36,072 nucleotides of DNA from positions 1 to 36,072 of the forward strand of contig CAMYIK010000004.1 in NCBI GenBank assembly GCA_947258365.1, written 5' to 3'. Under the pieces are notes generated by a model. That model was not told where the DNA came from, searched no databases, and saw only the letters and a list, made by a program, of their open reading frames with translations. Positions 15,974-24,698 of this stretch are shown here, one piece after another. Numbering within the stretch: position 1 is the stretch's first letter; each line of letters starts with the position of its first letter. This DNA comes from an uncultured Thermoleophilia bacterium (GTDB taxonomy: Bacteria > Actinomycetota > Thermoleophilia > Miltoncostaeales > Miltoncostaeaceae). Made by a program: the position numbers and the translations under genes.

Positions 15974-17500
15974 CTACCAGTCGGGCTGGCGGGCCGCTAC
16001 CTCGATCGCTCGAAATAGGGCCGCAGCCTTGTTCTGGGTTTCCTCGTATTCCTTGCTCGGCACGGAGTCGGCGACGATGCCGGCGCCCGCCTGCACGTGG
16101 GCGGCGCCATCGGCACAGACGATGGTGCGGATGGTGATGCATGTATCGAGATTGCCGCTGTAGCCCACGTAGCCGACCGCTCCGCCGTACGGGCCGCGCT
16201 TCGTGGTCTCGATCTCGTCGATGATCTCCATGGCGCGCACCTTGGGCGCGCCCGACAACGTGCCCGCCGGAAATGCGGCCCTGAGCGCCTCGACCGGCGA
16301 GCGCCCATCCGCGAGCGTCCCCTGAACGGTGCTCTCGATGTGCATGACGTGGCTGTAGTGGCGAACGCGCATCAGTTCGCTGACGTTGACGGAGCCGACC
16401 TCGCATACGCGGCCAAGGTCGTTACGCCCGAGATCGACGAGCATGACGTGCTCGGCCCGCTCCTTCGGATCTTCAAGCAACTCGCGAGCGAGGGCCTCAT
16501 CCTCGGCCGGATCGGCGCCACGCCAGCGGGTGCCGGCGATCGGATTCATCTCGACGTTGCGATCCTGGACCTTCACCATCGTCTCGGGTGAACCCCCCAC
16601 CAGCGCAACGTCTCCGAACTCGAAGTAGAACATGTACGGCGACGGATTGACGGTTCGCAAGCCGCGATAGACCGAAAAAGGCTCGAGCGCGATCGGGGCG
16701 CTGAACCGCTGACTCGGAACGACCTGAAACGCATCGCCGGCAAAGATGTACTCCCGGCAGGCCTCGACGCCGCTCTCGAAGTCTTCCCGGCTGACGTTGC
16801 TCGAGACCTCGCCGGCCGCCGGCCCCGGACGCCGCGGGCGGGCCGCGGGAATCGGGCCGTCCAACAACGCCTTGAGCTCCCTCAAGCGCTGAACGGTGTC
16901 GCCGTAGGCCGCGTCAAGATCTCCGCCGCTCACGTCACACAACGCCACGAGCGTCAACGTCCGCCGAAGATGATCGAAGACCGCGACCGGGCCGGTCAGC
17001 ACGATCGACAGGTCGTCGATGCCGAGGTCGTCGTTCGGAACATCAGGCAGGCGTTCGATGTGCCGCACCAGGTCATAGCCGAAGAACCCGACCGCGCCGC
17101 CCCAGAAGAAGACGTCGTCTTCTGGCGGAGCCACGCGCATCTCGTCGACCAGCCGCTGGACCGCGAGGAAAGGGTCCTCGTCGGAGTGCTCATCAGGCGC
17201 CCCCGACCGGCTGATCGTGAGCTGCTGGCCTGTCGCCCGGACAACGGCCTCCGGACTGACGCCCACGATCGAGTAACGGCCGACCTGCTGGGCTTCTTCG
17301 ACCGACTCCAGCAGGAAGGCCGGCCCTCCGTCGCGCAGCTTCAGAAAGGCGCTGACCGGTGTCTCGCAGTCGGCGATGTAGGTGTGCACCAGCGGAACCC
17401 GCCCGTAGCCGGACGCAAGCTCCCGCGCCCGCTCGAGGCCGGGCGAGACCTCCAGGTCCGCCTCCTGCCCGGTAGGCAACCGGATGCTGAGGTCGGTCAT
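15974..17500 (-). CDS. trpE: Anthranilate synthase component I TrpE
   Basis: The 508-residue enzyme converts chorismate to anthranilate. The N-terminal domain carries the LLES motif (63-66) that binds feedback tryptophan in this family. The chorismate-binding half has [82 protein letters not shown], and [10 protein letters not shown] near the end. Its start overlaps the hisIE stop by 4 bases. No leader peptide or attenuator is seen, so control is probably by feedback and at the deoC promoter. Confidence 0.97.
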   Translation of the reverse strand: MTDLSIRLPTGQEADLEVSPGLERARELASGYGRVPLVHTYIADCETPVSAFLKLRDGGPAFLLESVEEAQQVGRYSIVGVSPEAVVRATGQQLTISRSGAPDEHSDEDPFLAVQRLVDEMRVAPPEDDVFFWGGAVGFFGYDLVRHIERLPDVPNDDLGIDDLSIVLTGPVAVFDHLRRTLTLVALCDVSGGDLDAAYGDTVQRLRELKALLDGPIPAARPRRPGPAAGEVSSNVSREDFESGVEACREYIFAGDAFQVVPSQRFSAPIALEPFSVYRGLRTVNPSPYMFYFEFGDVALVGGSPETMVKVQDRNVEMNPIAGTRWRGADPAEDEALARELLEDPKERAEHVMLVDLGRNDLGRVCEVGSVNVSELMRVRHYSHVMHIESTVQGTLADGRSPVEALRAAFPAGTLSGAPKVRAMEIIDEIETTKRGPYGGAVGYVGYSGNLDTCITIRTIVCADGAAHVQAGAGIVADSVPSKEYEETQNKAAALFRAIEVAARQPDW

Positions 17501-18129
17501 TCCGGGGCTCGGCGCCGGGCGAGCTCGCTCGCAACCTCGTCGTAGCTCACGCCCGTGGCCTTCAGTAGCACCGTGAGGTGATAAAGCAGGTCCGCGGCCT
17601 CATAGACGATCTGATCGTGCTCATCCCCTTTTGCGGCAAGCACTACCTCAGTCGCCTCCTCCCCCACCTTCTTGCACACCGTGTCGATGCCCTTGGCCAG
17701 CAGACGGGCGGTGTAGGAGCTATCGGGATCAGCAGCCTCCGCGCGTTCGGCGATGACGCCTTGAAGATCACCAAGCGCGGCGAACAGCTCCGCGGGCTTG
17801 CCCCCGAGGCGCGTGAAAAAGCATGTCGGCTCCCCGGTGTGGCAGGCCACACCGGTTTGGTCGACGCGGACCACCAGTGCGTCGCCGTCGCAGTCCAAGA
17901 GAACCTCGCGGACCGCCTGGGTGTTGCCGCTTGTCGCGCCCTTGCACCAGAGCTCTTGCCGTGACCGGCTCCAGAACCATGTCTCGCCACGCTCCAGCGT
18001 CATCTGGAGCGATTCGCGATTCATGTACGCCAAGGTAAGCACCCGGCCGTTGGTCGCATCCTGGACAATGGCCGGAACGAGTCCGTCGGAATCGAAGCTG
18101 ACAGCGTCGAGCAGCGCCTCAGGCGCCAT
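17497..18129 (-). CDS. hisIE: Bifunctional phosphoribosyl-AMP cyclohydrolase/phosphoribosyl-ATP pyrophosphatase HisIE
   Basis: The 210-residue fusion catalyses steps two and three of histidine synthesis. The HisI half (about 15-112) has [30 protein letters not shown], the metal site DCDGDAL (79-85), and [10 protein letters not shown]. The HisE half (about 117-206) has [26 protein letters not shown] and EAADLLYHL. In many actinobacteria hisI and hisE are separate, so the fusion is worth noting. It is transcribed with trp genes rather than a his operon. Its ATG shares one base with the deoC stop (TAATG). Confidence 0.95.
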   Translation of the reverse strand: MAPEALLDAVSFDSDGLVPAIVQDATNGRVLTLAYMNRESLQMTLERGETWFWSRSRQELWCKGATSGNTQAVREVLLDCDGDALVVRVDQTGVACHTGEPTCFFTRLGGKPAELFAALGDLQGVIAERAEAADPDSSYTARLLAKGIDTVCKKVGEEATEVVLAAKGDEHDQIVYEAADLLYHLTVLLKATGVSYDEVASELARRRAPE

Positions 18130-18827
18130 TAGCGCGCAGCCTCGCGCGCCAGTGCTTCCTCGATGATCGAGATCGCGTGTGAGCTACCGACCCGAGTAGC
18201 GCCGGCGTTCACCAGCTCCTCGGCCGCCTCTAGCGTGCGAATGCCACCGGACGCCTTGACGCCAACGTTCTCCGAGAGAGCGTCGCGCATGATCTCCACG
18301 TGGTGAACGGTCGCCTCTGTGCCGATGCCGGTACAGGTCTTCGCGTAGTCGGCGCCACAGTCGTCGACGATCTTGCACGCCAGGCGGATCAGCTTCTCAT
18401 CCAGGACGGGCGCTTCGATGATCACCTTGATGATCACGTCGCCGCGTCCGTTGTTCACCGATCGGGAGCGAACACCGTGCACGAGGTGGGCAAGATCGTC
18501 ACGGACCATGATGAACTGTCCGCTCAACATGGCCGGAACGTTCATCACAACGTCGATCTCGTCAACGCCCTCGGCAATCGCGGCTTCCGCCGCCGCCGCC
18601 TTGACCGGTTGTGGGTCGTCGCCATGAGGCAACGCGATGACCGCGCAGCTCTTGACGTCGGCGCCAGCCAGCGCGTCGACCATGTCGGGGATGAACTTCG
18701 GCTGAGTGCAGACCGCGGCGAAATGGTGCTCTCGTGCCTGAGTACACGCCTCCACGACCTGCTTCTTGGTCGTGTTCGAGTCGAGCAACGTCAGATCGAG
18801 GGTCTTCGCAAGCTCCTCGGCTTTCAT
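18129..18827 (-). CDS. deoC: Deoxyribose-phosphate aldolase DeoC
   Basis: The 232-residue TIM-barrel aldolase splits deoxyribose-5-phosphate to acetaldehyde and glyceraldehyde-3-phosphate. Key residues are visible: DEIDVVMN with the proton-relay D92, the Schiff-base K163 in YAKTCTG, K191 in [10 protein letters not shown], and the phosphate loop near VGSSHA. The usual VKTSTGF variant reads AKTCTGI here. It is the first gene of the deoC-hisIE-trp operon, a link between nucleoside catabolism and two amino-acid pathways that I cannot explain biochemically. Confidence 0.95.
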   Translation of the reverse strand: MKAEELAKTLDLTLLDSNTTKKQVVEACTQAREHHFAAVCTQPKFIPDMVDALAGADVKSCAVIALPHGDDPQPVKAAAAEAAIAEGVDEIDVVMNVPAMLSGQFIMVRDDLAHLVHGVRSRSVNNGRGDVIIKVIIEAPVLDEKLIRLACKIVDDCGADYAKTCTGIGTEATVHHVEIMRDALSENVGVKASGGIRTLEAAEELVNAGATRVGSSHAISIIEEALAREAAR

Positions 18828-18860
18828 CCGCTAGTGCGGCCTATCCCCTGCATTCTGACG

Positions 18861-18866
18861 AGTATA
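18861..18866 (-). promoter_or_regulatory. Candidate -10 box of the deoC-hisIE-trp operon
   Basis: On the minus strand TATACT lies 33 bases before the deoC ATG. It matches the TATAAT consensus at five of six positions. A -35 is not evident. The remaining leader would be about 25 bases, too short for a tryptophan attenuator or T-box. Confidence 0.4.
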
Positions 18867-18889
18867 CCCAGAGCGCCAGGCGGCCCATG

Positions 18890-19738
18890 ATGCCGGAGCT
18901 ACCAGAACTTCAGGCGCTTGCGGAAGGACTCAATACCGCCCTGTCCGGCCAGAAAATCTCCACTGTGCGGGCCCATCTGCCCGGCGCCCTCAAAAGTGCG
19001 GATCCGCCGGCCCAGGAGCTCGTGGGCCAAAAGATCACCAAGGCATGGCGCCGCGGCAAGCTGATCGGCATCGACACGGACCACCTGAGCATCGTCATTC
19101 ACCTGATGAGCGCCGGACGCCTGGGCATCACCGACAGCCAGGCTGCCCGTCCGCCAAGGAACGCCATCTTCGATGTCGGCCTCGCCGATGACCGGCGCCT
19201 TCGACTTCGTGAACTCTCCAGCAAGCATCGGGCGACCGTCCACGTCCTCACGCCGGAGGCACTTGGGACGCACGGCCCGCTCGCTCGGCTGGGGCCAGAG
19301 CCTCTCGGTCTAGCTCCCGAGGCGTGGAAGGCGGCAATCAGCGAACCCCAGGCACGGCTGCACACCGCGCTGCGCGCGGGCCGGCGAGTAGCGGGCATCG
19401 GCCGCTGCTATGCCGACGAAATCATGTGGGCAGCCAAGCTCGCTCCATTCACAAGCACCACACGACTCGACGACGAGCATTGGGTACGGCTTGCAAAAGC
19501 CGCCGACATCGTCCTGGGGCAGGCGATCGATCGCGCCCGCGAGCGCATCAGCATCGACCTGCCTAACAAGGAGGCGCGCGTGACCGCCGCCCATGGGCAC
19601 TACGGCGATCCATGTCTGCGCTGCTCGACGGACCTCGAGCGGGTCTCGTATGTCAGCTACGAGCTCGTCTATTGCCCCCAGTGCCAGACCGGCGGCAAGG
19701 TCTACGCCGATCGACGTCGCAGCCGTTTTTTGCGCTGA
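18890..19738 (+). CDS. mutM: Fpg/Nei family DNA glycosylase
   Basis: The 282-residue enzyme removes oxidised bases. The start is set at the second ATG so that Pro2 and Glu3 (MPELPELQ) form the N-terminal active site; an ATG three bases earlier would mask the proline. RRGKLIGID holds K57, equivalent to the family lysine. HLMSAGRL, a helix-two-turn-helix region, and the C-terminal zinc finger (CLRC and CPQC, then GKVYADRRRSRFLR) are present. Substrate preference is not clear: the closing motif differs from the classic GRSTFFC form of Fpg, so it may be a divergent actinobacterial member. It is divergent from deoC. Confidence 0.88.
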   Translation: MPELPELQALAEGLNTALSGQKISTVRAHLPGALKSADPPAQELVGQKITKAWRRGKLIGIDTDHLSIVIHLMSAGRLGITDSQAARPPRNAIFDVGLADDRRLRLRELSSKHRATVHVLTPEALGTHGPLARLGPEPLGLAPEAWKAAISEPQARLHTALRAGRRVAGIGRCYADEIMWAAKLAPFTSTTRLDDEHWVRLAKAADIVLGQAIDRARERISIDLPNKEARVTAAHGHYGDPCLRCSTDLERVSYVSYELVYCPQCQTGGKVYADRRRSRFLR

Positions 19739-19804
19739 TTTCGCCGTTTTCTTCGCCCGTGCGGCGGTCTGACATGCGGACCTCGTTAGGTCAGGCCTCT
19801 CTGA

Positions 19805-19836
19805 CAGGAGTCCGGGGGAACACGGCGAAACTCCTG
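19805..19836 (+). repeat. Inverted repeat just before the helix-turn-helix gene
   Basis: CAGGAGT (19805-19811) and ACTCCTG (19830-19836) are exact inverse copies with an 18-base centre, ending 3 bases before the ATG. A smaller repeat, GACCT/AGGTC (19779-19792), lies upstream. It may be an operator bound by the gene's own product, or an RNA hairpin affecting translation. Confidence 0.4.
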
Positions 19837-19839
19837 GGC

Positions 19840-20247
19840 ATGACTACTTCACACCTCCCATCCGAGATCACCGTCTCCGATGCCGCCGAGCGACTTGGCG
19901 TCTCCGAGAGAACGGTGTGGCGTTACCTCAAGTCCGACAAGCTCGCAGGCCACACTGTTGGCGATGCCGGGTCACAGCGCACGCTGATCGACCAGGACAG
20001 CGTTACGCAAATGGCGTCAAAGCGCGGGCGTGATCCTCAGGCCGCGGCCTTGAGGGCAGAGCGCGATCGCCTCGCGACCGAGCTCGAGCGGATCTCCGCC
20101 GAGCGGGACGAGCTTCGCGGCAGGGTCAGCCTGCTGCAGCGCACCGCGAGTCGGCCCAGCAACTCCGTGGCCGAACGGGTCATGGGTCTGATCTTCTTCG
20201 CATTGTCGCGGATCCCCTCGCGGGGCCGCTCCTTGCCGGCTCAGTAA
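19840..20247 (+). CDS. Small helix-turn-helix protein with coiled coil and hydrophobic tail
   Basis: From the ATG at 19840 the protein has 135 residues. Residues 10-57 form an excisionase/MerR-like helix-turn-helix (ITVSDAAERLGVSERTVWRYLKSDKLAGH). Residues 66-103 are a charged coiled coil (heptads in ALRAERDRLATELERISAER), and 112-126 a short hydrophobic helix (VMGLIFFALSRIP) that may touch the membrane. An earlier ATG at 19774 would add 22 residues. I know no named family for this layout. It ends 4 bases before the convergent gene's stop. Confidence 0.65.
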   Translation: MTTSHLPSEITVSDAAERLGVSERTVWRYLKSDKLAGHTVGDAGSQRTLIDQDSVTQMASKRGRDPQAAALRAERDRLATELERISAERDELRGRVSLLQRTASRPSNSVAERVMGLIFFALSRIPSRGRSLPAQ

Positions 20248-20251
20248 CCGG

Positions 20252-21190
20252 CTACTGGAAGATCACCAGCGCGGGCGCCGGGTCGAGCTTTCGTAGCTCG
20301 TCCGGCGTCAGTGCGTTGGGCTCCAGGTTGGGGAACAGCTTGATTCCCCACTGCCAAGCGCCGTCCTCAGCCGTAAGGGCCGAGTAGGTCAACCTCTTGT
20401 TGGCGGGATCACCCTGCCCATTGATGTCGACGATCAGGCGGACACCCGCGCGTTGGACGATGCCGTGTCGATTGACGATCATCCCCGGCGCGAACTGATG
20501 GACGACCATCAGCTTGTCGGGGAGATCGTTCTCCAGGGCAAGCTCTCCGACGAAACGCGACAGCTGGTTGATCGTGCTGGCGGTGATCTCGCCGACCTGC
20601 TGGCCCGGGACTCCATCAGGGCCGGTCTTCCACTCGGGATCAAGCGAAACGCCGACGTCCGGCTGATTCAAGAACGGTCTGAGATAGCGGAGCTCGTCGA
20701 TCCACCGCGCCCGACCGGGGCGAACGTCAAGGATCAGCTGAGCGTCGATGCTCCTCGCCAGATCGAGGTAGGCCTGAATGGTCTCAACGGTTTCGCGTGT
20801 GCGATAGAGCCCGTCCGGCCCAGGCTCGTTCGTGGCCCTTACGGCCGTGAGGTGGATGGCGGGCACGATTGCGCCGCGTTCGGCGCCGAAGCTCTGCACG
20901 CGTGTCGTCAAATCTGCCTTCACGTCCGCGAGCGCGCCGCCCAACAGTCCGGCACTCGCGTCGCCCGCGGCGCCGTGATGGGCCACGATCAGCGCGCCAT
21001 CGGCGACTCCGGAGGCCGCGGCGGCACCGACCGGAGCCTCAGAGGCGGGCCCATCGACCGCGATCGCCAGCGCGACCGACGCGAGCATCACGAAGGTCGC
21101 GACCAAGAACGCGAGGCGCCGCTGACCCTCGCGTCGGCGGTGAGTGCGGCGACGGACAGGAGGGTGCGAGCTTTGGGCCGGTTCGGACAT
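20252..21190 (-). CDS. Anchored extracytoplasmic protein, unknown function
   Basis: The 312-residue protein has a strongly basic start (residues 11-25), one transmembrane helix (26-45), and a soluble outside domain of about 250 residues. Alternating strands and helices with short polar ends (LIVAHHGAAG, LILDVRPGR, VGVSLDPEW, LMVVHQFAP, RLIVDINGQG, WGIKLFPN, ALVIFQ) look like a TIM-barrel with acidic residues at strand ends, as in glycoside hydrolase relatives. That is an inference. No lipobox is present. It follows era on the same strand across a 76-base gap containing a hairpin. Confidence 0.68.
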   Translation of the reverse strand: MSEPAQSSHPPVRRRTHRRREGQRRLAFLVATFVMLASVALAIAVDGPASEAPVGAAAASGVADGALIVAHHGAAGDASAGLLGGALADVKADLTTRVQSFGAERGAIVPAIHLTAVRATNEPGPDGLYRTRETVETIQAYLDLARSIDAQLILDVRPGRARWIDELRYLRPFLNQPDVGVSLDPEWKTGPDGVPGQQVGEITASTINQLSRFVGELALENDLPDKLMVVHQFAPGMIVNRHGIVQRAGVRLIVDINGQGDPANKRLTYSALTAEDGAWQWGIKLFPNLEPNALTPDELRKLDPAPALVIFQ

Positions 21191-21215
21191 CCTTCGAGAC
21201 CAGGACTCCGGTCGT

Positions 21216-21231
21216 GGTCCCTAGTGGGACC
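21216..21231 (-). terminator. Hairpin after era
   Basis: GGTCCC, TAGT, GGGACC form a perfect 6-bp stem with a 4-base loop. A competing stem, CCGGTC (21208-21213) with GACCGG (21228-21233), overlaps it. It lies 36 bases after the era stop and 26 bases before the next gene. There is no U tract. Confidence 0.4.
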
Positions 21232-21266
21232 GGAACAGTGATCTCGATTGAAGCGCCCGGGCGGGC

Positions 21267-22145
21267 TCAGACACCTAGTCGATCGAGCAGACTTTCGTCG
21301 TCACGCCAGCGTTTACGGACCTTTACATGGAGCGACAGATGCACCGTCTCGCTCCAGAGCCGGCCGAGCTCCTCGCGTGCGCTCGCCCCGATGTCGCGCA
21401 CCATCTGACCGCCCTTACCGACCACGATGCGCTTCTGCGACTCCGTCTCGACGATGATGCTCGCCGCCAGACGAAACCCCGTCGAGCTCTCCTCGGCCGC
21501 CTCGATCTCGACCGCCAAGGCATGAGGGATCTCATCCCTGACGCGCACCAGCGCCGCTTCACGGATGAGCTCGGCCGCGAGCTCCTGCTCGGTCTGGTCG
21601 GTGGTCATGTCCTCCGGGAAGTACGCCGGTCCGGGTGAAAGAAGGGGCACTAGGCCATCTCGTAGCGCCTCGAGCCCATCTCCGGTCATCGCGCTGACCG
21701 GATGGAGGGCCACGAAGTCGACGAGCTCCGCTGCACTCGCGATGAACTCGGCGATCTGTCCCGGCTTTCGCTTGTCCACTTTGTTGACGACCACGATGGT
21801 CGGCGTCTCGGTCGCCCGGAGCCGCTCGGCGATGAAGCGGTCCCCCCCTCCGATCGCCTCCTCCGAGTTCAGCACCAGTAACGCGCCGTCGACATCCTCG
21901 AGAGCAACGTCAACCGTGGCCTGCATCCGAACCGTGAGCCCGTCTCCGGGGCGCTGAAAGCCCGGTAGGTCGAGCAACACCGCCTGCCATTGGTCGCCGT
22001 GCACCACGGCGGTCACCCGACGCCGCGTGGTCTGTGCGCGAGGCGAGACCGCGGCGACGTGTTTGCCCGAAAGGGCGTTGGCCAGCGTCGACTTGCCGAC
22101 GTTGGGCCGGCCCGCGAGAGCGATAAGCCCGGAGCGGTACTCCAC
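21267..22145 (-). CDS. era: GTPase Era
   Basis: The 292-residue GTPase binds 16S rRNA and helps 30S assembly. G1 is GRPNVGKST (12-20), G2 lies in the RAQTTR switch, G3 reads DLPGF (59-63) instead of the usual DTPGI/DTPGF, and G4 is NKVD (121-124). The KH domain in the last 80 residues has VVGKGGQMVRDIGASAR. The start is GTG, sharing one base with the dgkA stop (TAGTG). The G3 substitution (Thr to Leu) is shared by some Ras-like GTPases and does not preclude activity. Confidence 0.95.
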   Translation of the reverse strand: MEYRSGLIALAGRPNVGKSTLANALSGKHVAAVSPRAQTTRRRVTAVVHGDQWQAVLLDLPGFQRPGDGLTVRMQATVDVALEDVDGALLVLNSEEAIGGGDRFIAERLRATETPTIVVVNKVDKRKPGQIAEFIASAAELVDFVALHPVSAMTGDGLEALRDGLVPLLSPGPAYFPEDMTTDQTEQELAAELIREAALVRVRDEIPHALAVEIEAAEESSTGFRLAASIIVETESQKRIVVGKGGQMVRDIGASAREELGRLWSETVHLSLHVKVRKRWRDDESLLDRLGV

Positions 22146-22489
22146 TAGAACACGCCGAATTCGTCATAGAACACCGCGATAGCGACCGCGATGGCGGCCA
22201 GCGACGAGGCCAGCACCGCTCCGGCCGCCATGTCCTTCGCCCGGCCCACCAGTGGGTTCCGCTCCGGCGCGACCGCGTCCAACGCCTGCTCGAGCGCGCT
22301 ATTGGCAAGCTCAAGAGAAATCACGAGACCGATGGCGAGCGCGAGTAGTGCCGCCTCGATAGCCGACACCTGAGTCACCAGAGCCAGCAACGCGACCAGG
22401 GCCGCGACCAAGAGATGGAGGCGCATGTGGCGCTCCTGCCGGATCGCGGTAGCAACCCCCATGAACGCCCACTTGAATGAGGCGAGCAC
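22145..22489 (-). CDS. dgkA: Diacylglycerol/undecaprenol kinase, DgkA family
   Basis: The 114-residue membrane kinase of the Gram-positive undecaprenol kinase type has three helices (about 25-43, 45-66, 88-110). The family core E..NSALE..LD..... is seen as ELANSALEQALDAV (60-73), followed by RAKDMAAGAVLASS. It probably recycles undecaprenol to the phosphate form. The start is GTG and codes for the typical LASFKWAF opening. It lies 26 bases after ybeY. Confidence 0.9.
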   Translation of the reverse strand: MLASFKWAFMGVATAIRQERHMRLHLLVAALVALLALVTQVSAIEAALLALAIGLVISLELANSALEQALDAVAPERNPLVGRAKDMAAGAVLASSLAAIAVAIAVFYDEFGVF

Positions 22490-22515
22490 TTCTCCGTGCC
22501 GCCGTCCGATCCTGC

Positions 22516-22917
22516 TCAGCTGAGAGCCTCCACAAGTGCGTCTTGGCGATCGAGCATCTCCCCGTCGTCGGTCTCATGGTCATACCCCAGCAAATGCAAG
22601 GTGCCATGAATGGCGAGAGTGGTGAGCGGCTCCTGGGCCGCCGCCGGGCAGATCACGACGTCGCCGAGTTCCGCCGGTGGACCATCGTCCATGTCCTCGG
22701 TTCCCTCCATCCCGTCGATCGGAAAGGCCAAAACGTCCGTCGGCTGATCGAGCCCGCGATGCTCTCGGTTGATCTCGGCCATACGCGGCTCACCTATGAC
22801 CATGACCCCGACGGTGGCGCGCCTCACACCCTCGCGCTCGCAGACACCGCGGATGCGGTCGACCAGGGGAGCAGGGTCGATTTCGGGCAGCTCACAGGCC
22901 ACCTCGACCTCGATCAC
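22516..22917 (-). CDS. ybeY: Endoribonuclease YbeY, shorter than usual
   Basis: The metal-dependent RNase is needed for 16S rRNA 3' maturation. The zinc motif HGTLHLLGYDH (H104, H108, H114) and the TDVLAFP segment are intact. At 133 residues it is short. Between GDVVICP (85-91) and HGTLH (104) only about a dozen residues remain where the family usually has a longer helix (A..QA.E.G.....EL), so an in-frame loss of about 12 residues is likely. The catalytic part is whole. The start is GTG, close to the phoH stop. Confidence 0.93.
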   Translation of the reverse strand: MIEVEVACELPEIDPAPLVDRIRGVCEREGVRRATVGVMVIGEPRMAEINREHRGLDQPTDVLAFPIDGMEGTEDMDDGPPAELGDVVICPAAAQEPLTTLAIHGTLHLLGYDHETDDGEMLDRQDALVEALS

Positions 22918-22919
22918 TC

Positions 22920-23864
22920 CTACGACTCCGCCTTCTCGTAGGCATCGATGATGCTCTGCACCAACCGATGTCGCACGACGTCGCCGCGACCGAGGCGCAC
23001 GAAGGCCAGGTCGTCGACGCCCCCGAGGATCTCGCCCGCGACCAAGAGGCCCGAGCGTCGCTCCTTCGGCAGGTCGATCTGCGTGTCATCGCCGGTCACG
23101 ACCATTCGACTGCCGTGCCCGAGCCGGGTGAGAAACATCTTCATCTGCTGAGCGGTCGCGTTCTGCGCCTCATCGAGGATGACGAAACTGTCGTTCAGCG
23201 TGCGTCCACGCATGAACGCCAGTGGCGCAATCTCGATCTGACCTCGCTCGAGCATGGCGGCGACCCGATCGGGATCGAGCATGTCGTAAAGCGCGTCAAA
23301 GAGTGGCCGCACGTATGGATCGACCTTTTCCGAGAGGTCGCCGGGCAGGAAACCGAGATTCTCTCCGGCCTCTACCGCGGGACGCGAAAGGATGATGCGG
23401 CTGACGTCGCGCCGCGCGAGCGCCGCTGCGGCCATGGCAACCCCGAGATAGGTCTTGCCCGTCCCCGCCGGTCCCACGCCGAAGGTGATCGTCGAATTTC
23501 GGATCGCCCGGACGTACTCGGCCTGCCCCGCCGTGCGGGGTGCCACGACCAGTTGGCCATTGCGCCAGACGATGTCATCCAGCGAGTCGCGACTGGCCCC
23601 GACCTCGACCGCACGGGCTACGGCATCGATCGTGGTGGCCTCAACGCGCTGACCCGACTCGGCCAGGCTCGCCAGTCGATCGATCACGCTTTCCGCCGCA
23701 TCGACGCGGACTGCGTCGCCTTCGAGAGTCACACGGTTTCCGCGCAGATCGATGGTGAGATCCAGGCGCTCCTCGAGCGACCGCAGGTTGCGGTCGTGCT
23801 CGCCGGCGAGCTCCTCCGCGATGTCGCGGTCGAGCTCGATTGTTTTGATCGATCGGGTGCCCAT
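22920..23864 (-). CDS. phoH: PhoH-like ATPase
   Basis: The 314-residue protein has an N-terminal KH-like part (about 1-70), a linker, then a PhoH P-loop ATPase: FGVGPAGTGKTYL (Walker A, 131-138), SRPAVEAGENLGFLPGDL, PLAFMRGRTLNDSFVILDEAQN (Walker B split over two motifs), and VVTGDDTQIDLP. The family is tied to RNA metabolism and usually sits next to ybeY, as here. Its ATG follows a GGGG-rich ribosome site, and a dyad (23873-23910) lies upstream. Confidence 0.95.
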   Translation of the reverse strand: MGTRSIKTIELDRDIAEELAGEHDRNLRSLEERLDLTIDLRGNRVTLEGDAVRVDAAESVIDRLASLAESGQRVEATTIDAVARAVEVGASRDSLDDIVWRNGQLVVAPRTAGQAEYVRAIRNSTITFGVGPAGTGKTYLGVAMAAAALARRDVSRIILSRPAVEAGENLGFLPGDLSEKVDPYVRPLFDALYDMLDPDRVAAMLERGQIEIAPLAFMRGRTLNDSFVILDEAQNATAQQMKMFLTRLGHGSRMVVTGDDTQIDLPKERRSGLLVAGEILGGVDDLAFVRLGRGDVVRHRLVQSIIDAYEKAES

Positions 23865-23872
23865 ACCCCTAC

Positions 23873-23910
23873 ATACTCGCGTGCCGGACCGAATCGCCCA
23901 ACCCGAGTAT
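23873..23910 (-). repeat. Dyad in the rsmE-phoH gap
   Basis: ATACTCG (23873-23879) and CGAGTAT (23904-23910) are exact inverse copies with 24 bases between. The first ends 8 bases from the phoH start codon. It could be an operator or an RNA stem near the ribosome site. Confidence 0.3.
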
Positions 23911-23948
23911 CAACCTCCATCCCCGGAACTCCACCGAAAAGCGCGCCA

Positions 23949-24698
23949 CTACGAGTGCTCCTGCCTGTCGAACGCGCCAAGGACGGCCATGGCGCTACTG
24001 ACCCCGACCACGGCTGCGGTGCCGGTGCGAAGCACGCGGTGGCCAAGCCCGCAGACGGCTATCCCGAGGCCCTCCGCACGCGCCACCTCGTCTGAGCTGA
24101 AGCCTGCTTCCGGGCCCACCACCAGAGTTGCGGTGCCCTCGTGACCACGAAGCGCAGCCGGCAGCGTCGCGCGCGCCTCTGGATGAAGCAGGTAACCCTC
24201 ACCTGGTGCGATCTCCTCGAGAACGGTGTCGAGAGCCACCACCCCACGGACACTTGGGCGGACGCCGGAACCCGATTGCCTCGTAGCGGAATCGGCAACC
24301 CGATCGAGGCGAGACACACGCCGCACCCACTCCTTCGGACCGGGTGTGCGACCGGCACGCTCGGAGGTGAACAGAACTACCTCGTGTACGCCGAGTTCGG
24401 TCAAGTGACCATGCACGGCATCCAGCCGAGCCCAGTCGAGTAGCCCTAGGTACAACCGTACGGGCGCGGGTGCGGGCGGTGGCGACGCCGGCCCGAGGAT
24501 CTCGACGCGCGCGGGAGGCCCGGACTCCACCACGCGAGCGGGCCAGAGAGCGCCGGCGGCGTCGATGACCTCAATCTGGTCACCAGCCCTTCGACGCACG
24601 ACGCGCGCGAGGTGATGGGCGTCATCCTCGGCCAGCGTCACCTCATCCCCAGAGCGCGGGATGGTCTCGACGCGGTAGCGAAACGTGTGAGTGCTCAT
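23949..24698 (-). CDS. rsmE: 16S rRNA m3U1498 methyltransferase RsmE
   Basis: The 249-residue SPOUT-family enzyme has a PUA-like N-terminal domain (HTFRYRVE, DAHHLARVVRRRAGD) and the knotted C-terminal domain: LVVGPEAGFSSDEV and LGHRVLRTGTAAVVG. The start ATG overlaps the prmA stop by 4 bases; the longer open frame upstream is only overlap with prmA. The KxxRxxRI-type block reads RRVSRLDRVADSATRQSGSG here. Confidence 0.94.
   Translation of the reverse strand: MSTHTFRYRVETIPRSGDEVTLAEDDAHHLARVVRRRAGDQIEVIDAAGALWPARVVESGPPARVEILGPASPPPAPAPVRLYLGLLDWARLDAVHGHLTELGVHEVVLFTSERAGRTPGPKEWVRRVSRLDRVADSATRQSGSGVRPSVRGVVALDTVLEEIAPGEGYLLHPEARATLPAALRGHEGTATLVVGPEAGFSSDEVARAEGLGIAVCGLGHRVLRTGTAAVVGVSSAMAVLGAFDRQEHS

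Noticed and set aside
18828-18889. Tryptophan attenuator or T-box before the deoC-trp operon
   Set aside because: The leader after the candidate -10 is only about 25 bases and has no Trp codons or long stems.
22968-24095. 375-residue plus-strand open frame opposite phoH
   Set aside because: Composition of a shadow frame; phoH on the other strand is unambiguous.
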